A model generated the notes under the pieces. That model saw only the letters and a list, made by a program, of their open reading frames with translations. It was not told where the DNA came from and did not search any database. From the NCBI GenBank assembly GCA_032718475.1, contig JAUCBJ010000306.1, positions 59,994 to 123,993 of the forward strand: a stretch of 64,000 nt of DNA. The letters are read 5' to 3'. A program made the position numbers and the translations under genes. Below, piece by piece: positions 46,701 to 56,400 of the stretch (position 1 is the stretch's first letter; the number at the start of each line of letters is the position of its first letter). The stretch comes from Nemertoderma westbladi. Lineage: Eukaryota > Xenacoelomorpha > Nemertodermatida > Nemertodermatidae.

Positions 46701-49700
46701 TGTAATAGCAAACTTTATACTTACTGTAATAGCAAACTTTATACTTACTGTAATAGCAAACTTTATACTTACTGTAATAGCAAACTTTATACTTACTGTA
46801 ATAGCAAACTTTATACTTACTGTAATAGCAAACTTTAGACTTACTGTAATAGCAAACTTTATACTTACTGTAATAGCAAACTTTATACTTACTGTAATAG
46901 CAAACTTTATACTTACTGTAATAGCAAACTTTATACTTACAGTAATAGCAAACTTTATACTTACTATAATAGCAAACTTTAGACTTACTGTAATAGCAAA
47001 CTTTATACTTACTGTAATAGCAAATTTTATACTTACTGTAATAGCAAACTTTATACTTACTGTAATAGCAAACTTTATACTTACTGTATTAGCAAACTTT
47101 ATACTTACTGTAATAGCAAACTTTATACTTACTGTAATAGCAAACTTTATACTTACTGTAATAGCAAACTTTATACTTACTGTAATAGCAAATTTTATAC
47201 TTACTGTAATAGCAAACTTTATACTTACTGTAATAGTAAACTTTATACTTACTGTAATAGTAAACTTTATACTTACTGTAATAGCAAACTTTATACTTAC
47301 TGTAATAGCAAACTTTATACTTACTGTAATAGCAAACCATATACTTACTGTAATAGCAAACTTTATACTTACTGTAATAGCAAACTTTATACTTACTGTA
47401 ATAGCAAACTTTATACTTACTGTAATAGCAAACTTTATACTTACTGTAATAGCAAACTTTATACTTACTGTAATAGCAAACTTTATACTTACAGTAATAG
47501 CAAACTTTATACTTACTGTAATAGCAAACTTTATACTTACTGTAATAGCAAACTTTATACTTACTGTAATAGCAAACTTTATACTTACTGTAATAGTAAA
47601 CTTTATACTTACTGTAATAGTAAACTTTATACTTACTGTAATAGCAAACTTTATACTTACTGTAATAGCAAACTTTATACTTACTGTAATAGCAAACTTT
47701 AGACTTACTGTAATAGCAAACTTTATACTTACTGTAATAGCAAACTTTATACTTACTGTAATAGCAAACTTTATACTTACAGTAATAGCAAACTTTATAC
47801 TTACTGTAATAGCAAACTTTATACTTACAGTAATAGCAAACTTTATACTTACAGTAACAGCAAACTTTAGACTTACTGTAATAGCAAACTTTATACTTAC
47901 AGTAATAGCAAACTTTATACTTACTGTAATAGCAAATTTTATACTTACTGTAATAGCAAACTTTATACTTACTGTAATAGCAAACTTTATACTTACTGTA
48001 ATAGTAAACTTTATACTTACTGTAATAGCAAACTTTATACTTACTGTAATAGCAAACTTTATACTTACTGTAATAGCAAACCTTATACTTACTGTAATAG
48101 CAAACTTTATACTTACTGTAATAGCAAACTTTATACTTACTGTAATAGCAAACTTTATACTTACTGTAATAGCAAACTTTATACTTACTGTAATAGCAAA
48201 CTTTATACTTACTGTAATAGCAAACTTTATACTTACAGTAATAGCAAACTTTATACTTACTGTAATAGCAAACTTTATACTTACTGTAATAGCAAACTTT
48301 ATACTTACTGTAATAGCAAACTTTATACTTACTGTAATAGTAAACTTTATACTTACTGTAATAGTAAACTTTATACTTACTGTAATAGCAAACTTTATAC
48401 TTACTGTAATAGCAAACTTTATACTTACTGTAATAGCAAACTTTAGACTTACTGTAATAGCAAACTTTATACTTACTGTAATAGCAAACTTTATACTTAC
48501 TGTAATAGCAAACTTTATACTTACAGTAATAGCAAACTTTATACTTACTGTAATAGCAAACTTTATACTTACAGTAATAGCAAACTTTATACTTACAGTA
48601 ATAGCAAACTTTAGACTTACTGTAATAGCAAACTTTATACTTACAGTAATAGCAAACTTTATACTTACTATAATAGCAAATTTTATACTTACTGTAATAG
48701 CAAACTTTATACTTACAGTAATAGCAAACTTTATACTTACAGTAATAGCAAACTTTAGACTTACTGTAATAGCAAACTTTATACTTACAGTAATAGCAAA
48801 CTTTATACTTACAGTAATAGCAAACTTTAGACTTACTATAATAGCAAACTTTAGACTTACTGTAATAGCAAACTTTATACTTACAGTAATAGCAAACTTT
48901 ATACTTACAGTAATAGCAAACTTTATACTTACTATAATAGCAAATTTTATACTTACTGTAATAGCAAACTTTATACTTACAGTAATAGCAAACATTATAC
49001 TTACAGTAATAGCAAACTTTATACTTACTATAATAGCAAACTTTATACTTACAGAAATAGCAAACTTTATACTTACTGTATTAGCAAACTTTATACTTAC
49101 TGTAATAGCAAACTTTATACTTACTGTAATAGCAAACTTTATACTTACTGTAATAGCAAACTTTATACTTACTGTAATAGCAAACTTTATACTTACAGTA
49201 ATAGCAAACTTTATACTTACTGTAATAGCAAACTTTATACTTACTGTAATAGCAAACTTTATACTTACTGTAATAGCAAATTTTATACTTACTGTAATAG
49301 CAAACTTTATACTTACTGGAATAGCAAACTTTATACTTACTGTAATAGCAAACTTTATACTTACAGTAATAGCAAACTTTATACTTACTGTAATAGAAAA
49401 CTTTATACTTACTGTAATAGCAAACTTTATACTTACTGTAATAGCAAACTTTATACTTACTGTAATAGCAAACTTTATACTTACTGTAATAGCAAACTTT
49501 ATACTTACTGTAATAGCAAACTTTATACTTACTGTAATAGCAAACTTTATACTTACTGTAATAGCAAACTTTATACTTACTGTATTAGCAAACTTTATAC
49601 TTACTGTAATAGCAAACTTTATACTTACTGTAATAGCAAACTTTATACTTACTGTAATAGCAAACTTTATACTTACTGTAATAGCAAACTTTATACTTAC

Positions 49701-52651
49701 TGTAATAGCAAACTTTATACTTACTGTAATAGCAAACTTTATACTTACTGTAATAGCAAACTTTATACTTACTGTAATAGCAAACTTTATACTTACTGTA
49801 ATAGCAAACTTTATACTTACTGTAATAGCAAACTTTATACTTACTGTAATAGCAAACTTTATACTTACAGTAATAGCAAACTTTATACTTACTGTAATAG
49901 CAAACTTTAGACTTACTGTAATAGCAAACTTTATACTTACTGTAATAGCAAACTTTATACTTACTGTAATAGCAAACTTTATACTTACTGTAATAGCAAA
50001 CTTTATACTTACAGTAATAGCAAACTTTATACTTACTATAATAGCAAACTTTACACTTACTGTAATAGCAAACTTTATACTTACAGTAATAGCAAACTTT
50101 ATACTTACTATAATAGCAAATTTTATACTTACTATAATAGCAAACTTTAGACTTACTGTAATAGCAAACTTTATACTTACTATAATAGCAAATTTTATAC
50201 TTACTGTAATAGCAAACTTTATACTTACTATAATAGCAAATTTTATACTTACTGTAATAGCAAACTTTATACTTACTATAATAGCAAACTTTAGACTTAC
50301 TGTAATAGCAAACTTTATACTTACAGTAATAGCAAACTTTATACTTACTATAATAGCAATTTTATACTTACTGTAATAGCAAACTTTATACTTACTGTAA
50401 TAGCAAACTTTATACTTACTGTAATAGCAAACTTTATACTTACTGTAATAGCAAACTTTATACTTACTGTAATAGCAAACTTTATACTTACTGTAATAGT
50501 AAACTTTATACTTACTGTAATAGCAAACTTTATACTTACTGAAATAGCAAACTTTATACTTACTGTAATAGCAAACTTTAGACTTACTGTAATAGCAAAC
50601 TTTATACTTACTGTAATAGCAAACTTTATACTTACTGTAATAGCAAACTTTATACTTACAGTAATAGCAAACTTTATACTTACAGTAATAGCAAACTTTA
50701 GACTTACTGTAATAGCAAACTTTATACTTACAGTAATAGCAAACTTTATACTTACTGTAATAGCAAACTTTATACTTACTGTAATAGCAAACTTTAGACT
50801 TACTGTAATAGCAAACTTTATACTTACTGTAATAGCAAACTTTAGACTTACTGTAATAGCAAACTTTATACTTACTGTAATAGCAAACTTTATACTTACT
50901 GTAATAGCAAATTTTATACTTACAGTAATAGCAAACTTTATACTTACAGTAATAGCAAACTTTAGACTTACTGTAATAGCAAACTTTATACTTACAGTAA
51001 TAGCAAACTTTATACTTACAGTAATAGCAAACTTTAGACTTACTGTAATAGCAAACTTTATACTTACAGTAATAGCAAACTTTATACTTACTATAATAGC
51101 AAACTTTAGACTTACTGTAATAGCAAATTTTATACTTACTGTAATAGCAAACTTTATACTTACAGTAATAGCAAACTTTATACTTACTGTAATAGCAAAC
51201 TTTATACTTACTGTAATAGCAAACTTTATACTTACTGTAATAGCAAACTTTATACTTACTGTAATAGCAAACTTTATACTTACTGTAATAGCAAACTTTA
51301 TACTTACTGTAATAGCAAACTTTATACTTACTGTAATAGCAAACTTTATACTTACTGTAATAGCAAACTTTATACTTACTGTAATAGCAAACTTTATACT
51401 TACTGTAATAGCAAACTTTATACTTACAGTAATAGCAAACCTTATACTTACTGTAATAGCAAACTTTATACTTACTATAATAGCAAACTTTATACTTACT
51501 GTAATAGCAAACTTTAGACTTACTGTAATAGCAAACTTTATACTTACTGTAATAGCAAACTTTATACTTACTATAATAGCAAACTTTATACTTACTGTAA
51601 TAGCAAACTTTAGACTTACTGTAATAGCAAACTTTATACTTACTGTAATAGCAAACTTTATACTTACAGTAATAGCAAACTTTAGACTTACTATAATAGC
51701 AAACTTTAGACTTACTGTAATAGCAAACTTTATACTTACTGTAATAGTAAACTTTATACTTACTGTAATAGCAAACTTTACACTTACTGTAATAGCAAAC
51801 TTTATACTTACAGTAATAGCAAATTTTATACTTACTGTAATAGCAAACTTTAGACTTACTGTAATAGCAAACTTTATACTTACTGTAATAGCAAACTTTA
51901 TACTTACTGCAATAGCAAACTTTAGACTTACTGTAATAGCAAACTTTATACTTACTGTAATAGCAAACTTTATACTTACTGTAATAGCAAACTTTAGACT
52001 TACTGTAATAGCAAACTTTATACTTACTGTAATAGCAAACTTTATACTTACTGTAATAGCAAACTTTAGACTTACTGTAATAGCAAACTTTATACTTACT
52101 GTAATAGCAAACTTTATACTTACTGTAATAGCAAACTTTATACTTACTGTAATAGCAAACTTTATACTTACTGTAATAGCAAACTTTATACGTACTGTAA
52201 TAGCAAACTTTATACTTACTGTAATAGCAAACTTTATACTTACTGTAATAGCAAACTTTATACTTACTGTAATAGCAAACTTTATACTTACTGTAATAGC
52301 AAACTTTATACTTACTGTAATAGCAAACTTTATACTTACTGTAATAGCAAACTTTATACTTACTGTAATAGCAAACTTTATACGTACTGTAATAGCAAAC
52401 TTTATACTTACTGTAATAGCAAACTTTATACTTACTGTAATAGCAAACTTTATACGTACTGTAATAGCAAACTTTATACTTACTGTATTAGCAAATTTTA
52501 TACTTACTGTAATAGCAAACTTTATACTTACAGTAATAGCAAACTTTATACTTACTGTAATAGCAAACTTTATACTTACTGTAATAGCAAATTTTATACT
52601 TACTGTAATAGCAAACTTTATACTTACTGTAATAGCAAACGTTATACTTAC
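28786..52651. repeat. Satellite array 4, 24-bp unit, about 995 copies (24 kb), seeded at the exon B donor
   Basis: Plus-strand unit: TTTATACTTACTGTAATAGC plus AAAC. On the gene strand the unit begins GTAAGTATAAAG and ends TTTGCTATTACA; exon B's own 5' splice site (CATT|GTAAGTATAACG) is the first unit. The array keeps one register from its start to ~50357, where a single base is missing, and then keeps the new register to the end. As 24 is divisible by three and the unit lacks stops in two frames, both strands show open frames of over 20 kb (KFAITVSI and LTVIANFI octapeptides); I treat these as artefacts. Markers such as AAACCATATAC (near 33153, 35289, 38433, 41025, 44217, 47337) show higher-order repeats of about 2.1-3.2 kb and a 5784-bp segmental copy. 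Confidence 0.97.
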
Positions 52652-52729
52652 AATGAATAAGTTTATGTTCTTCCATAGCTGAATTCGATTCAAATACTTC
52701 ATCGCACAAAGGACAGGGAAACTTTGGAG
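52652..52729 (-). CDS. Exon B: one C2H2 zinc finger
   Basis: 78 bp. Acceptor TTGCAATTTTTCAG|, donor ATTCATT|GTAAGTATAA (minus strand). It encodes APKFPCPLCDEVFESN with the His pair in EEHKLIH: a complete C-x2-C-x12-H-x3-H finger, entered and left in phase 1. It has the same length and phase as exon A, so the two are probably tandem exon duplicates. The donor is directly continuous with the 24-bp satellite. Confidence 0.85.
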
Positions 52730-52822
52730 CTGAAAAATTGCAATAAAGTAGAAAATTAATATATTACGAAGCAATAAACCTATTAATCAATCTAAATTAT
52801 AATTGCTACTTGTTGAACTCAC

Positions 52823-52900
52823 CATGTATTTTCTTGTGTACTTCCACTTCAGGTTTAGTGTGAAATCTTTCATCGCACTTAGGACATTTAAACTTTGGCG
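52823..52900 (-). CDS. Exon A: one C2H2 zinc finger
   Basis: 78 bp. Acceptor TTATTATATTTCAG|, donor ATACATG|GTGAGTTC (minus strand). It encodes APKFKCPKCDERFHTK, ending EVHKKIH, a complete finger, entered and left in phase 1. The 93-bp intron to exon B is short and array-free. Upstream exons must lie right of this point, across the Ty3/gypsy insertion. Confidence 0.85.
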
Positions 52901-52970
52901 CTGAAATATAATAAATTTAGGTTTTGATTAAGATAATTACAGTACTATGTAATACTATTAGAAAAATGCA

Positions 52971-53010
52971 GGGGGGGGGGGGGGGGTGGGTTGGTTTGGG
53001 GGTGGGACTG
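52971..53010. repeat. G16 run and G-rich tract
   Basis: Sixteen consecutive G (52971-52986) followed by GGG-containing sequence. On the plus strand this could form a G-quadruplex. It lies in the intron upstream of exon A. Confidence 0.85.
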
Positions 53011-53108
53011 GACGCAAATCCCCTCTCGGCGAATTAATACTTTGCAACAATTTTTGATGATAAATTCAGGAAAAGGAACAGGTTACGGGCACGTTATATT
53101 AACCAAAA

Positions 53109-53357
53109 TGTGGGCGAATCTACTATTGCTGCGAGGCAGCAGATGAATAAAACCTTTATCTATAGCAGATACTGTCAGATAGATATGTATAATAGGGTCC
53201 TCCGGGGACCGGTCACGGCATGTAACAAGTAGCCTAGATAAAAGAATATGTACTGCAGTGCTCTGACTAACACCGACATACTGACTGTCCAACACCGGTA
53301 GGTCTCTCCCCCCTCGTCCCAGGGTGTCCGTGGGGCGAGCCATATATTATCACCACA
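53109..53357 (-). repeat. 3' LTR of the Ty3/gypsy element
   Basis: 249 bp, TG...CA. It matches 57895-58143 except for A versus T in the GCGAATC/GCGTATC segment. Confidence 0.9.
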
Positions 53358-53416
53358 CCCCCTTACGAGCTCGGATTAGCCGCCTAAGGCTGTGCCGAGC
53401 TATCAACCGTTCTGTC

Positions 53417-56400
53417 CTACAGTCTGTCGGGTTGCTGACGCGTCCGTTTTGGATACCTCGAAACTGAAAGTTTATCGAAGGTCTGAGTTTCCACTAGGGG
53501 TTCACGCCAACGCAGTTTCTTGGTGGGTGTGGGTCCCGTTGGGGCCGCATCCGGTGGCGGAGGGCCCATTGGTGTCGCCTGGTGGGCGGTGTCCGGGATT
53601 AGTAAGCGTCGGTTCCGGACAAGGGTGCGTCCGGACGGCATCCGGACTGTATACTTCCGGTGGGAACCAGTCTCTACGACGGTTCCAGCGCGATCCCATC
53701 GCTTGGTGGTCGGGTGTTGAACCCTTACCCGGGTGCCTATCGTGAGAGGTTCCAAATCTTTGGCGCCGCGGTTGTACTGGGTGGTCCGGGCCGATTTGAT
53801 GGCTGGCGCCACCCGGTCTAGCTCCGTCCGGGTCTCTTGTATAGTCCGGGCGAAGGCGGTGTGGTGAGCTGGGACACGCGTGCGCATTGGGTGTCCGAAG
53901 ACAATGTCCGCTGGGGAAGAGCCGCTCTCCCTGGGGCTGTTGCGGAGTTCCAGGAGCCCCTCCAGGAACACTTCGGACGTAGTTGAGCCCCCGGTCTTTA
54001 CCAGAAGGCTCTTCAGGGCCTTTACCGCCGACTCGGCGTGCCCGTTACTCTGGGGGTATTCCGGTGACGACGTGACCGGTGTGACCCCCCATTCCTTCAG
54101 GAATTTCGTCGTCGCTGCCGCGGTGAATGGGGTCCCGCCATCCGAGCGAAAGCGGGTCGGCACCCCGTACCGGATGAACCAGTCTCGCAGGGCTGTGATT
54201 GTCCGGTCGGCAGTGGGTGGGGCGGAAAACGAGTACACTTCCGGCCATCCGGAATATCGATCGGCGGCGGCCAGGAAGTGCTTCGCCCCAAGGGAGAAGA
54301 AGTCTCCCGAAATGTCCTCGAAGGGTCGAGTGGGTGGAGGTTCCGACTGGAACGACTCCTTTGTCTGGCTCGATCGGCCGGTCAGACATTCGCTGCAAGC
54401 GCCCACGGTCGTCCGGACATCGTTAGTTATGCCCGGCCAGTAGACACACTGCCGGGCACGTCGTAGCGTCTTCTCCACCCCCTGGTGCGAGGCGTGGAGG
54501 CGCGTAAGGGTAGATTTCCGCGACGCTGTGGGGACCACAATGCGATGGCCCAGCAGGGCCAGGTCCCCGTCCGTGGTTAACTGGTCCCGGACAGACCAGA
54601 AGATGTTCACCGCTGGGTTCGTCCGGGTGGATTCCGGAAACCCAGCCTCGATAGCCGCGAGTAGGGCTTTGTAGTCCGGATCGTCCCGAGCCAGTCGGGC
54701 GAGTTCATCGAGGACTGGATCCGCAAGGTGGGCGGAATCGGAGCCGGTTATGTCGGCGGCGGTCTGGCGGGTGACGGCCCGGATGTACGTCGCCATTTCG
54801 CCGTCGTCCACGATGTCATCCGGTGTCGGGTCGTTGACGGGGGCGCGGGACAACGCGTCGGCTATGGCGTGGTCCTTCCCCTTTGTCCACGTGGTGGTAA
54901 ACTGGTAGGGAGCCAGTTTCGTTTTGAGCCGCTGGAGGCGCGTGTTGTCGGTCGCGTCCACCGTGTACTTGTCGATGATCGTCACCAACGGCTGGTGGTC
55001 AACGATTAGGTTGAAGTGTGGGAGGCCGAGAAGGTACATACGGCACTTCTGCACTGCCCATACGACGGCGAGCAGCTCGAGTTCTACCATGGCATACCGG
55101 GACTCGGTCTCGGTGGTGAACCTCGAGCCGCACTCGACCAGCTTCCAGTCCTCCCCGTGAAGTTGGAGGAGGGCGTAGCCGAGGCCCTTCAGCCGGGACG
55201 CGTCTGTCACTAGGCGGGTCTCCCGGGTCGTGTCGAACGGGACGAGGGCCGGCGGTGACGTCAGAGCCAGCTTGGTGGCCTCGAAGGCCCGTTCGTGGTC
55301 CACCGTCCAGATGAAGGTCGCCTTCGTGCTTAGGAGGGGACGTAGCGGGGACATCGCGGCAGCGATGTCTGCTGAGAACGGAGCGAGTTGCTCCACCAGT
55401 CCGAGGAAGCTCCGGAGATCGGTGATGTTCCCAGGGCGGGGGAAGGCGGCAATCGCCTTCAGTTTCTCGGGGTCGGCCTTTATCCCGGAGGCGCCGACGA
55501 GGTACCCAGCGAACCGAACCTCGGTCTGGGCAAACTGAACCTTCCCCGGGTGTAACGTGATCCCGTAGGTCCGGCACCGCTCCATAAACCTCGCGATGTT
55601 CTCCATGTGTTCCTCCATTGTATCGTTGTAGAGGAGTACATCGTCTACAACCTTGATGAGGTTAGGAAGTCCCTGGATGGCGTCGTCGCCTCGACGGTTA
55701 AACTCGTCGCCGGACGAGATCAGCCCCATCACACTACGAGTGTGACAGTACCGGCCCCAGGGAGTCGCGAAGGTGGTGAGGAGTTGGGAGTCCTCGTCGA
55801 GGGGAACCTGCCAGTAGCCACTGGCTGCGTCGAACACGGAGAAAATCTTTGCAGTCGTGGAGACTCCGGCGACTGCGGTCCGTGGATTCGGCGTCGGGTA
55901 ATAGGGGCGTTGGACCTGCGAGTTTAGGTGGCGAAGGTCCACGCAGAGTCGCAGTCCTCCGTTGGGTTTAGGCGCCACCGTCATCGGATGGGCCCATTCC
56001 GTAGGTTCCTCGACCCGGGTGATGACTTCCCGTCGCTCTAGCTTGTCGAGGAGTTCTTTCACCTCGTCCCGCATCGCGAACGGGACAGGTCGCGCGCCGT
56101 TGACGTGGAACGGCTTGGCCCCATCCTTCAGCTGTATACGCATGGGCGGGCCATGCATCGTTGGAAGAGGCGCGGAGTCGTTGTCGAACACGTCGCTGAA
56201 CTCGCGGAGGAGATTGTCCCGGGAGCGGATCGCCGGGGACGGAGCAACAGAAGCGACGGTTCCGCGGCTGTGTAGGGGAGCCGGGAAGGTGCGCGGGAGG
56301 ATATCCAGGTCCTGGATGGTCTTCTTCGAGAGGATCAGTCCGTCGGACTCGGGAGAGATGACCAGCTCGGTGGTCGCCGTCGTCCCGCAGTAGTTGATCT

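Larger units (their letters stand above)
19381..52900 (-). other. C2H2 zinc-finger gene, six linked exons (A to F)
   Basis: Exons joined on the minus strand by GT/AG sites and consistent phases: A (52823-52900), B (52652-52729), C (28403-28569), D (24799-24880), E (19608-19776), F (19381-19493). Introns: 93, 24082, 3522, 5022 and 114 bp. A, B and C encode four C2H2 fingers; D is Lys-rich then Pro-rich; E is Pro/Glu-rich; F is Lys/Arg-rich. The fingers suggest a nuclear nucleic-acid-binding protein. The 5' end lies right of 52.9 kb, beyond an inserted Ty3/gypsy element, and the 3' end lies left of 19.4 kb, probably beyond the BEL element. Four of the introns carry large tandem arrays while the two short introns do not. 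No transcript evidence is available here. Conserved phase across five junctions is the main support. Confidence 0.75.

Noticed and set aside
28713-48995. A 6760-codon open frame on the minus strand (KFAITVSI repeats)
   Set aside because: It is a stop-free 24-bp satellite whose length is divisible by three, lying in the intron between exons B and C; there is no non-repeat coding sequence beyond a short tail.
29737-50376. A 6879-codon open frame on the plus strand (LTVIANFI repeats)
   Set aside because: Same satellite read on the other strand; both strands being open follows from the unit sequence.
28786-52651. Array 4 as a string of true recursive-splicing (ratchet) sites
   Set aside because: The acceptor AG and donor GT overlap by one G (TTACAGTAAGT) instead of being adjacent, so splicing to the AG would not restore a GT donor.
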